A DNA stretch of 64,000 nucleotides from positions 5,337,001 through 5,401,000 of the forward strand of contig OU015567.1 in the NCBI GenBank assembly GCA_907165135.1, written 5' to 3'. Source of the stretch: Oikopleura dioica (lineage: Eukaryota > Chordata > Appendicularia > Copelata > Oikopleuridae). This document shows, piece after piece, positions 21,408 to 31,896 of this stretch. Made by a program: the position numbers and the translations under genes. The notes under the pieces are model-generated. The model saw only the letters and a program-made list of their open reading frames with translations, was not told the DNA's origin and searched no databases. The stretch's first letter is position 1. Each line of letters opens with the position of its first letter.

Positions 21408-23114
21408 ATGAAGAAATTTTTTCTTTTCGTTTTTGGCACTTTTGCCAGCGGACAACTTCAAATTGTCACTTCCAGCGATCCGGATCCCTCTGGACCTCCC
21501 GATCCGGCCCTTGACTGGCATAACGGACCTCAAGGTGACCTGATTTTGACGCCGCTACAGAAGAAACTTCTTCGCCGAGCAGGCTTAGACACTAGCAACT
21601 ACAGTGTAGATACGAAAGTTGAGGAGCAAAAAGGCGTTCAAAGCTGGTTCACGAAATGGTCTTCTTTTAACACCGAAATTTCTGCCGAGGGAAAAATCAT
21701 GATCGCCTACCATCTCGACGAGACAATTCCTGAGGAGTATCATGAGTTAATCCACACAGAACTGGCCGAGTTTTCGTACTCGATCGGCTGTATCGAGATG
21801 GTCCACGATCCGGATTTGGCGTCTGCGAGTGGCATTCATGTCTTCGGCGAGACCTCAGCTGACAGCGGCTGCTGGTCATACCTCGGCAGATGCTGGAATT
21901 GCGGAAGATGGAAGTACCCCCGCATGAAATTGGGCTGGCAAGCTCTTCGTGTGACTGATCGGTGCATCAGAGGAAGCGGGCTGAATCACGAGTTTCTTCA
22001 TGCAATGGGCTTGCTCCACGAGCACGAGCGGCCGGATTTCGAAAAGTACTACGTTCCTCATCCGAAAGGAAACACAATGACGGAAGAAGAGTGGTTCGAC
22101 ACGGGCCACCCTCTTGAACCGAACTCGAATCTGATGTATCTTGGCTTTCAGCTCCTCACCGGAGAATACCCCCGACCCCACCAACTACTCACAACTACGG
22201 ACGCAGAACAAGTTTGGCAAGTTTATTGCCAAGCGGATTATCCCCAATTTCCTCTGCCTCCTCGAACGCAGTGCCCGACACCAGACCTGATTGGCGTTTA
22301 CCGGCCAATTTTCATCCATCGACTTTGCAATGGATACAGAGACTGTCATAACGACGAAGATGAAGGGCTGAGCAACAGCATCATTGTAAGATGCAAGAAC
22401 ACTAACTGGGAATGGTGGACAAACGAGCACAAAGATGCTATCATTCTTCCTTGTGGAAGAAGCGATTGCGATTTCGCTACTCAAACTTGCGAAAACAGCG
22501 CTGATGAAACTACCTATACTTGCATCGACAAACCAACAACAACAACAACCACCACAACAACGACAACAATAACAATATCGTCAACATCAACAACAACATC
22601 AACATCAACGACAACGTCAACAACAACGACTACAACAACATCGACCACTACCACTACAACTCCTGGAGAAGGAACACCCGCTGATAAAGACTACGGTGCA
22701 GAAGCTGTTGATGAAGTTTCTGACATCATAGATGAAATCGACGCGGATCTTGATGCCAAAACGCTCAAACAAGTCAAAAAAGCGGTCAAGAATCTCAAGA
22801 AACTCGTCAAAAAGCTACTGAAGCACAACAAAAAGCTCGAAAAGAAGGACGGCTGTACTTTTGAAGCCCCAAACATCACTCCTATCCGGTAAAAGAGAGA
22901 TTAATCAAACATTTTCTTCATTTTTAATTCTAGCAACGGATGTAACGGACTTGCTGATGCGGAGGGCAATCTTGATGCTTGGACTCGAGCATACGGAATG
23001 AACTGCAAAAAGGACTTTTCAAAGAGGATAAATAGGAGTTCTTATGTCGACCGATTGATTTCAAAGTATTTGACCAAATCGATGAAAACTTTGAATCAAT
23101 CAATTGGATGCTGA
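21408..23114 (+). CDS. Secreted astacin metalloprotease, tandem copy 1
   Basis: Exons 21408-22888 and 22934-23114 (45-nt intron) give 553 residues. Signal peptide MKKFFLFVFGTFASG; short prodomain with QGDLILTPLQKK, whose Gly-Asp may supply the zinc-blocking aspartate known in astacins; catalytic domain with HEFLHAMGLLHEHERPD (first His near residue 194) and Met-turn SNLMYLGF; then a Cys-rich module with CGRSDCDFATQTCENSADET, a roughly 45-residue poly-Thr/Ser linker (mucin-like, probably O-glycosylated), a Lys-rich helical stretch (LKKLVKKLLKHNKKLEKK) and a conserved C-terminal module ending in SIGC. Exon 2 encodes most of this last module. The stretch from Gly-Asp to the C-terminal module is shared with the next gene. 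Secreted zinc endopeptidase by family; substrate unknown. Confidence 0.88.
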
Positions 23115-23249
23115 ATTCTAAAAGTTCTGTCTGTTCTTCTTTTTCTTGATAATAAATAGAAATATTTAATGGAAAAAATGTTTTTTTTTTATTTCAAATG
23201 GAGGATTCAATGATCGACTTAAAATATAATGTTTATTGACGAAGAACCA

Positions 23250-23690
23250 GAAAAGCAGCACAACTTCAAAGCACCGTAAAACAAATTTCCTGTCTATCTT
23301 TTAATAAATTCCTTCCACACGATGGAGGAGAGTCCCTTTTCACTTCCTGCTTTACCCTTTTTACTCAACGCATCCTTCGATTTTCCATCATTCATTTACT
23401 ACAAGAGAGACTTACCATCTGGTCTAGAGAAGAACTGAACTAGTAATCGTCCTTTTTTGTGATATGATCAAGGTGTCATTTTTTTGATTGTTCGTACCAC
23501 AAAGAGGTCGTTTTCTGCTTTAGATCATCGACAAAAAACGAGCCGGGAAAAATTCGTGGCTTGAATAATTAAATCTTGAGTTTCGTGGATTTGTTTTTAC
23601 GAATAAAACTCGCGTAATCGTATTCTATCCGAATCCAATTGTTAACTCGATCTTCACGAACAAAGAAAAATACACACGCGCACTATTTAA
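23250..23690 (+). promoter_or_regulatory. Promoter of the second tandem astacin, copy of the first
   Basis: Repeats the upstream blocks listed for 20880-21300, ending with AACTCGATCTTCACG, AAAGAAAAATAC and a TATA-like CTATTTAA at 23683-23690, 61 bp before the ATG at 23751. Confidence 0.6.
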
Positions 23691-23750
23691 ATCAAGACAA
23701 AATCGATCACTTCATCAGAACGAAAAAAGTTGACTTGATTTCGTTTTTTG

Positions 23751-25378
23751 ATGAAAAAATTCGCTGTTTCCTTTTTCGGCACTCTTGCCACCGCGAGCGA
23801 TCCACTCGTGCACCCTGATCCGAATTTTGACTGGCACAATGGTCCGCACGGAGATGTGATTCTCACACCGCTGCAGAAGAAAGCTCTCCGTCGGCAAGGC
23901 ATGGACGTTAGCACCTATAAAGTCGACACGACCGTTCAAGAAGATAAGGGCGTCTTGAACTCCTTCGGCAAATGGACCGCTCTGAACTCCGAGGGAAAAA
24001 TCATCGTCCCCTACTATCTCGACGAAACAGTAACTGAAAGCTTCCGCGCCCAGGTCCACGCCGAGCTCGTCGACTTCTCCTACTCCCTCGGCTGTATTGA
24101 GATGGTCCACGATCAAAATCGAACGAATCCGAATGGCGTCCATGTTTTCGGAGAGACCTCGTTTACGGATGGCGGGAATAGCTGCTGGTCCTACGTGGGC
24201 AAATGCACCAACTGCGGGGCAACAGACTATCCAGAGATGAAAGCAGGTTGGCAAGCTCTTCGCCTGCCCGACTGGTGCGTCCAATATGGCGGTACTCATC
24301 ACGAATTTCTTCACGCGATCGGCCTTCTCCACGAGCAAGATCGCCCCGATTTCGAAGAGCATTTCAATCCCCAAGCCGGCGGCGGCGGGCTTTCTGAAGA
24401 AGCCTGGTTCGATACCGGCCACGTTTTGGAACCAAGCTCGAATCTGATGTACGCTGGCTTTTCGCTCAAAAACGGAGGAGGCTACGCTCCCCACAAGCTC
24501 CTGACAACCACGGATGCAGAGCAAGTTTGGCAGCGATATTGCGCCGCTGACTTTTCGCAGTTTCCGCTTCCTCCTCGTTCGCAGTGCCCAACAATGGATG
24601 TCGTTGGCGCTTACCGGCCGATTTTCGAGCATCGATTTTGCGACGGCTTCAGCAGCTGCTTCAACGGCGAGGACGAGGGGTGGTCGAATAGCGTCATTGT
24701 CAGATGCGAGGGCGGCAAGGCGACTGTTCTTCCTTGTGGGAGAAGCGACTGCGACTTCGCCACGCAAACCTGCGAGAACAGCGCTGATGAAACAACCTAC
24801 ATCTGCATCGACAAAGAAACGACAACTCCAGAGCCAACGGATCCGCCAAATACGACCCCACCAGATACGACTGAGCCGCCAAATACCACTCCACCAGATA
24901 CCACTGAGACATCATACACGATTACTCATCCGACATGGTCGACTGAAACAACAACGAAAGCTGATGAAGATTACGGAGAAGAAGCTGTTGATGAAATTTC
25001 GAACATCATCGACGACACCGTCCTTGATGCCGATCTTGATGCAAAAACTCTGAAAAGAGTCAAAAAAGCGATCAAAAATCTTCAAAAACTCGTCAAGAAA
25101 CTGCTCAAACACAGCGAAAAACTCGTGAAGAAGGATGGATGCACTTTTGAAGCTCCTGGTCTTGGCCCTATCAGGTAAGAAGTCCACTAATAGAAGTGTT
25201 AAAAATAATTTCTAGTGGCGGATGCGGGGGACTTTTGGATGCTGAGTTGAATCTTGAAGCTTGGACTCGAGCCTACGGAAAGCACTGCAAAAAGGACAAG
25301 AACTCCTTTGTTGACCGATTGATTTCAAAGTACTTGACCAAATCCATGGAAACTATCAATGAATCTACTGGCTGTTAA
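23751..25378 (+). CDS. Secreted astacin metalloprotease, tandem copy 2
   Basis: Exons 23751-25174 and 25216-25378 (41-nt intron) give 528 residues. Same architecture as copy 1: signal peptide MKKFAVSFFGTLATA, prodomain HGDVILTPLQKK, catalytic HEFLHAIGLLHEQDRPD (first His near residue 184), Met-turn SNLMYAGF, CGRSDCDFATQTCENSADET module, linker, Lys-rich helix and C-terminal module. The linker differs: copy 1 has nearly pure Thr, this one has TTPPDTT-type proline repeats, so linkers evolve faster than the folded parts. Conserved intron position and phase, together with the duplicated promoter, show a recent tandem duplication. Confidence 0.88.
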
Positions 25379-25578
25379 ATAAATAAGAATCTGAACCATC
25401 AATATTTTTTGTTGTTTGCAGGGCGAAACACGTGATAAAACTCAATGGACTCGGAAAAAATTGTTCTGGAAGGTCATAAAACTGCGACTGTCGTAATATT
25501 TACAGACGAGTACTCAAATATGCTCCCAACTCAAACGCCCAAAAGTAGAAAAGTGTTGATTTTCAAAGAGAATCAAAT

Positions 25579-27077
25579 ATGGAAAAAACCGAAAAGTCCG
25601 AAGAAGAGAAACCCTCTTGTTTACGTTATTTGCCAACATGTTTACTATTCCTCTATTTGTACTTTTTCCAGGGTTTGTCTTTTGGGCTCGCAAAAATAAT
25701 AGGATTCTCGCTGCGAAAAAGTGGAACTCCTTATGAAAAAATGGCTGTTTATAGTCTCATCGGGTTGCCTTTTGCAATCAAAATATTTTACTCAGTAAGA
25801 AATTTCAAATTAGTTCCTAGCTTTCATTTTTTATAAGTGCATCGTTGATTCGATTTTTATCAAATGGATCGGTCGTCGAAAAACTTGGATAATCTTCTCC
25901 CAAACTGGCATTGCTTGTATTTTGTTCATCATGGGCGCATACATTGAAAGATGGCTTGCAAACGCCGAAGTTTACCCAATTACCTTTCTCATGTTTTTTC
26001 TATTTCTTTCCATTTCTCTTCAAGATGTGGCAACAGACGGCTGGATCATCACAAAGCTTCCAGTGCATCTCAAAGGACTAACTGGCCCAATTCAATCTTT
26101 TGGCATCCAAATTGGTGTGCTAGTTGGTTTTTCTGGCTTGACAAAAGTCGAGGAATACTTGAGCTTGGCAGATTTTTGCACTTATTTTGCCCTTGTCATG
26201 GCTTTTTCGACCTGTTTAATCGCCATTTTCGCCGCTGAAGAACATGAGGCACAAGAGGAAAGGTCCATTTTGCGATGAAAATTGTCCTTTCGAAAGAAAA
26301 CAAATCGACCAATTTAAGACTCCCTCACTTGGGCAAACCTACAAACAGATGGCGATGATATCCTTTGTCTCTCCTGTTGCTTGGTTGATGCTTAATCTGC
26401 TCATCTTCAATTGCATCAAAGCTTGTACGAATCATGGCGGGATTTTTGCACTCAAACTGACGGATAGGTACCCCTTCTTTCTAGCTATTCGCTATTCATT
26501 TCCAGGGGTTTCAAACAAGAATGGATAGCAGAAGCAGAATTCATCCTGATGCCAATGTCAATGGCATTTGTTTGGATCATCGCACCATTTGTCCGAAGAA
26601 AACCGATTCTTTTCCTCTTCCCGATCGCGATTGCTACTACTATTGTGAACATCGCCTCTGGTTTCATTTTGTATTACTACGACGACTTGGTTGACAGTAT
26701 TAAGCTGATCTACTTCGTTACAATGGGGATTGATCATTTATTTACCGCGGCGTTTTATGTCTCGATGGGGTCGTTTTTCGCGCTGATTGGGGATGAAAGA
26801 ATTGGTGGAACGTACCTTTCCTTTTTGTGGTCTATCAATAACTTCAGGTAGAAAGGAGTTGGAAAAGTAGATGGAACATTTTAGTGGTAAAATTTGGGAT
26901 GGATGGATCACCTTCTTCACCGGAGCAATGGAGAGTTTTCCGATGTTTGAGACAAAAAGTAATTCTTCAGAGCTTTCCTTCGAGTCTCACGAGATCGAGC
27001 CATATCACGTGACTTTGATATTCCCACTTGTAGCGGCGCTCGTATGGTTTTTAACTCAAAGGAACTGGTTCAAGTAA
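25579..27077 (+). CDS. SLC33A1: SLC33A1-like acetyl-CoA transporter family protein
   Basis: Exons 25579-25794, 25838-26262, 26297-26467, 26506-26847 and 26885-27077 sum to 448 residues, divisible by three. It is a multi-span MFS-type protein matching SLC33A1 (AT-1): VDSIFIKWIGRRKTW (family VKxxGRRKSW), ISLQDVATDGWIITKL (family TQDIAVDGWALTML), SLADFCTYF and the diagnostic IGGTYLSFLWSINNF (family IGGTYMTLLNTVSN). SLC33A1 carries acetyl-CoA into the ER lumen. Human AT-1 has about 550 residues, so loops are shorter here. One intron (26263-26296) is only 34 nt by the frame-consistent model. Confidence 0.8.
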
Positions 27078-27657
27078 TACCTTCATAGAAATCGGAAGAG
27101 TTAAGTTGAACCTGAAAATAGTAAAATTGTTCTGCGACTGCACAAGCTATCGTCTGACAAATCAGCGTGGCTAGTGAGCCCAGAAAACGTACCAAACTGC
27201 TTGAAATCCTGCATTTCAAACAATCAAACTGCCGATAAAGATGATCTTCTGGAAGATAAAAGTCTTGCCAAGAGTCTTGACAACTGAATCTGAAAATAAA
27301 AAATACCTTCTGAACATTTTCTGGCATTTTTTCTTTTCTTTTCCTCGAAAATAGTCTTTTCAAATAACGAATTTATTCAGTTTTCAGTCATTCAGTCTTT
27401 TCATTCTCCGCGATTTCGCGATTTTCTTTTGCAACTTTTGAACTTTCCAATAAATAGTAGAGAAGAGTAGCTTTTGAATCATGTGTATTCAAGGGGTTTT
27501 TTTGAAAAGGTATCAATACTAGTCTAGAAATTTCTAGTTTGAGAAGTCGATGGTTTTGGAAAAAAGAAAGGTAACAGGCTAGAGGAGAAAATAATTCAAA
27601 TAGAGGATTGGAAAATTGGAAGATAGGCTACGGTTTCATCTCAAACAGGATTTCGGT

Positions 27658-30600
27658 TCAGATTGGAATCATAAAGAGCAACAGTTTCATGATGATAAAG
27701 GACAGCAGAGCAGAAGTGGGAACTGTGACGACCCAGGCGAGCGCGATGTTGATTACTTGCTTCACTGGGACACCTGTGCGGCCGTAGATTCCGATCGCCA
27801 CGATAGATCCGACCTGAAATCTGAGGAAAACGAGCGCTAGAATCATCGACTTACCTTGCAGTGTGTCGTGGAAACAGGCATTCCAATGGTCGATGCGCCC
27901 AGGACCGTGAACGCGCTCATGAGTTCGATACAGAAGCCCCTCACAGGAGTGATTGTCGTTATGTCTTCTCCCATCGCTTTAATCAGCTAAAATTGGTGAC
28001 TAGAATCATTCTCTTTGCATCTAAGTACCTTTGCGCCGCATGTCCACAGACCAGCTGTGATACCAAGGCCACCAAAAGCGAGCAAATACCAGGGAGCACC
28101 AATATTTGGGTCTTTTACTCGTTCAAATCAGTTTCGTTGCTTCAGGATCCGTGTGGAAACCTGAATCAGGGACCTAAATTTAGAAATAACGCCTTTCAAA
28201 ACCCTGACTCAGGTTTCTACACAGGACATCTGCGTATAATCATCCCTTTTATCTGAAAATTAGCGAAACAAATCTTTTCATTTCTTGAACGCTTCCTATT
28301 CCAAAAACTTCTTCAGGAATCTGCAGTCCTCCAATAATTCTATAAATAAATACAGCCACCAGCGGCCCAATAGCATTCGAAACATCATTCCCGCCGTGCG
28401 CAAACGCGCCGAAACACGAAGTCATTATTTGCAATTTCTCAAAGAGAATGTCGATCCGCTTCTCCGAGAAGGTCTTTTCTACGATGATATCTCCATCGAA
28501 CTCGTTTTCGTCAAACACTCCATTGTCCAGGTCCTGAAAATAGGGGTTCAAATAAGATTTCTTAAATATGAAATTGTCGACATTGTAACTACGGTTTTGA
28601 GTACTAGCTGTTCGTATTACTTAGCTCAGGAACCTGTGTAGAAGCCTGATTCAGGGTCTTGAAAGAGCTTCATGGTTTATTAAAGCTTCTTCAGGACCCT
28701 GACTCAGGTTTCTACACAGGTTCACGAGCCCAGTCATGTTATGAGAGCTGTCTATCTACGAGCGTACGGTACTAAAACAGTATCTACTCATGCATCTTGA
28801 AAGAAAACTTACATCTAAATTGACGGAGCCTGAACTCTTAACAATTTCTCCCTTACAAAAGAACCTCGCTACTTTTCCCTCATACCTTTTCCGTAAATTC
28901 ATATTCATCCCCTTCTCCATCTTTTGGGCTAATGACGATGCCCTGATCCATCCCCGACTCGGACATAAGACGTCCATTGATGCTCGTTATTGTCGGAGGA
29001 AGAGTGAAAGAGCCCCCGGAAGTAAGTCGGATTCGCCCCATCGAAGCTCTGAAGAAACAAAATGAAGAATGAATCCAATAGCTTGAGCTTACGCGCTGGG
29101 GAGAGCCCGGCTACTCGCGAAGGAATCGTTCTTCTCGATATGACTCAGCAAACGGGCGGTCATCAATGGAGCTTGAGGGGTAACGTTCATTTCTGGCATG
29201 CAGAGCTGAAGAAAGAGGTTGAAAAAGGGGATCAAGGGGAGAAATGCGGAAGAAGTACCCTTTTATCAACGATGTTTCTGCTCTGATTGCCATTCTTCTC
29301 GGTCTCTTCCTCCGTATTCTGCTTGACAGTGAGATGAATCTGCTCATTCGGGTTCTTGTCGCCATATTTCTTCATTTCTTCGGCCCACTCATTCTTGAAC
29401 TTGAGCACCAGGAATTTATAACTCAATCCAGCGGCGAGCAGGCCGGAAACAATCGCGATCAGCGGCGAGACATAGGAAGGCACAGCGCATAAGAATCCAC
29501 TTGGGCATTTTTCCTGAAGAGAGATTAGCGGTAGAAAAGGGAGGGTTAGCCAAACCTGGTGATGTGCAAGAGCGTAAATGTTGATAGCCATGGTTGCGAA
29601 GTAGAACAGTGGCAGTAGCAGAAGCGCGAGTTTTTCTCCCTTTTCGTTTTCCGACGTCGAATATTGCTAAAAATAACGCTAGAAATCGTAAAGGGAAGAC
29701 TTAAAAGGCCTAATGATCAGTTAGAAAGATAGAAAATGATAAGAAAAATGGTCAGAAACGGGTTAAATTTCCGATAAATGACGAAAGAAAGCTAAAAATA
29801 TCGCTCAAAGAGCTGAATTTGATAGATAATGCTCGAAAGAGCCTGAAAAATGCTACTGTAAGCGCTAGAAACGCACCTTGAAACAAGAAATCTACCTGTG
29901 ATGGGATCAAAACGCGTTGATGGAGAAACCAAAACATGGTAACAGAAGCTAGACCGGCAATAACAGGACTCAGGAACCAGGAAGCGACGATTTTGAGCAG
30001 CTTTGGCCAGCCAATTCCGTCCCAGCCTTTGCAGGCGACATGAAAACCGACAATCGCGCCGACGATTGAGTGAGTTCCGGAAACAGGAAGTTTTGCTGAA
30101 GGGAAAGATGAAGATGATATTGCTTTTTACCACTTTTCAATTTTTGTTTGCCGTCTATAAAATAGCCAGAATTACGGAATGATGACGTCATTGCTCCACC
30201 ACCGATTTAGATCAAACCACAAAAAGCTTATTTAACACACTATGGACCCTCCCCTACTTGCTGAAAAAGAGATAATTGAAATATCTCGACTCTAAGATAC
30301 TCAAAACCGCTCCACAGTCGAGGAGCAGTCTTAAAAAAAACCTGTTAATCTTCTATCAAAATAATCTGTTACCTAAAGCAGGGCTGCACAATTGGCAAAA
30401 AAATTTGGATTTTTCCAACCAACTGCCAATCCAATCCAACCCAAATTTTGCCAATCCAACCAAATTCCAATCCAATGCCAATTCCAATTGGAAATTTGGC
30501 TGTCCAATCGGCAATTGGAATCAAGCTTCCAATTGGCACGAGTTTTCCAATTGGACAGCCAAATTCCAATTAGAAATCGGATTCTAATTGGAAAATTCAG

Positions 30601-31896
30601 TTTTTATAATAAGTTCACCAATTTTAGTCAGCCAAAAACGCCCGCTGCGCAGGTTCTGTGGTAGGAAACTTACAGATTCGGCCAGGATACACTTCTATTT
30701 ACCCGCCTACTATTGTTCCCAATGAAATATTTCGTTAAAATATCAATCGAATAGTCAAAATTGGTTCTGGCAGTACCAAAAAGCTTTGGTACTGGGAGTC
30801 CCCGACCCCCATATGCGATTATTCGTTAATTCCGACGTTTTGATCAATAAAAAGCTGAGGTTGGCAAAAAGTGGTGGAAATAGTGGGTATGTGGGTGGTG
30901 CTGGGTAGTCTTCGGGACGTTGGTGGGCAGTCTTCGGGCCGTCTCAGCCCCGTTCTTTAATTTATAAATTTAAGGGCGTTTGGAAATTCGGTTTCCGATG
31001 TGGATGGAGGTGGTTTGATCCAATCATTTTGCCAATTTACCAATTGGCGACCACTTGCCAATTGGACCCCCATTTTCCAATTGGAATGGCGATCCAATTG
31101 GACAGACCCGGATTTTCCCGCCCCTTTTCCAACCAATTTACCAATCCAATCCAATTGGAATTGGAAACCAATTGGATTCCAATCCAATTGTGCACCCCTG
31201 CCTAAAGTCGCCAAAATCTGCCACGAAGCTGCTCCAAACATGGCGGATAGCTGCCCGTACATGAGAAGCGTAACATTTTGTCGCCTTTCTTCGTTGTAAT
31301 ATTTATCCGCATAGTAGTGCTCCAGATCGCCGGTGGTTTGGTTGAACTAAACCGTAGGCGAGTTCGACGGTGGGAATACTTACGTTTGACTCGTTGTATT
31401 CAGGGCCCAGATAACTATCCTCAGAGACAATTCCTTTTCTTTTACAGGATAAAAAAGGTTTTCCAAGCTTCAAAAGCTAAAATTTTCGCTTCCCTCGAAG
31501 CCGCAAGCTACTTTTCGATTTATGATACGAAAAATAGCTTGGAAAACGTTCAAATCCTCTCCTGATAGTTGCACCAACGCTTCCCCCAAGCAAAATCGCA
31601 CCAGCAGTTTCAAAAACCGAGGCCAAGATGAATGCCTGCTTCATCGTCAACACTTTAGAGCCGACAGCTGTTCCGAAGGAGTTCGCCACATCATTAGCGC
31701 CAACCGCAAAGGCGAGCATAAAGGCGAAAGCGAACGCCACAACCAGAATCCATGTGGTCGACTCGAGCCATTCGTCGCGGAGCAGCTCTGACGGGGTTTG
31801 AGCGCTTTTCAATGGTGGTAAACAATTGGAGAAGATCACAGAATTTATGATTCTAGCGTTCAAGTTTGCCCTCAACTTAAGCCTCAAAGAAAGCAA
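27658..31896 (-). CDS. SLC20A1/2: SLC20 (PiT) sodium-phosphate cotransporter
   Basis: Minus strand, about 13 exons: 31896-31562, 31438-31384, 31346-31202, 30095-29896, 29666-29556, 29513-29259, 29205-29093, 29048-28886, 28851-28813, 28533 to about 28309, about 28112-28029, 27986-27855, 27813-27658; roughly 670 residues. Both PiT signature repeats are present: [15 protein letters not shown] in exon 1 and [14 protein letters not shown] in exon 10, with [15 protein letters not shown] and [13 protein letters not shown] between membrane spans, and a large hydrophilic central loop as in PiT proteins. Function by family: Na+/Pi symport at the plasma membrane. Oddities: intron 1 begins GA, not GT; intron 3 is disrupted by a transposon; the exon 10-11 junction (28113-28308) lacks a canonical phase-matched pair. 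The start Met at 31896 is uncertain. Confidence 0.85.
28143..28228. repeat. CCTGAGTCAGG foldback in an SLC20 intron
   Basis: GTGTGGAAACCTGAATCAGGG pairs loosely with CCTGACTCAGGTTTCTACAC. It lies between SLC20 exons 10 and 11, where the splice sites are unclear. Confidence 0.75.
28624..28732. repeat. CCTGAGTCAGG foldback in SLC20 intron 9
   Basis: CTCAGGAACCTGTGTAGAAG at the left pairs with TTTCTACACAGGTTCACGAG at the right, with inner CTGATTCAGGGTC and GACCCTGACTCAG. It is the clearest full-length copy; the intron is 279 nt. Confidence 0.85.
30379..31200. mobile_element. hAT-like non-autonomous transposon at an SLC20 splice junction
   Basis: Plus-strand ends are CAGGGCTGCACAATTGG at the left and CCAATTGTGCACCCCTG at the right, so terminal repeats begin CAGGGxTGCACA, like hAT elements. 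CCTAAAG flanks both ends (30372-30378 and 31201-31207), a 7-bp duplication. The subterminal 200 bp on each side are dense CCAATTGG repeats in varying spacing. No transposase ORF is seen. In SLC20 orientation the flank reads CTTTAG, then GTAACAG at the far side, so the original exon-3 donor lies beyond the element. Confidence 0.85.
31439..31561 (-). repeat. Foldback forming SLC20 intron 1, with a GA start
   Basis: The 123-nt intron contains GTTTTCCAAGCT and AGCTTGGAAAACC as inverted arms with AAGCTACTTTTCG / CGAAAATTTTAGCTT inside. Protein conservation (VGATIR then KGIV in PiT proteins) requires splicing after ATCAG, leaving an intron that begins GAGAGG and ends AAAAG. Confidence 0.65.

Noticed and set aside
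23715-24767. 350-codon minus-strand ORF
   Set aside because: Antisense shadow of the second tandem astacin; the sense strand has the zinc motif, signal peptide and splice logic.
27070-27363. Possible small minus-strand membrane gene, faintly like RAMP4/SERP1 in one frame
   Set aside because: The likeness needs a frame interrupted by stops, and candidate introns would be under 25 nt; no consistent model was found.
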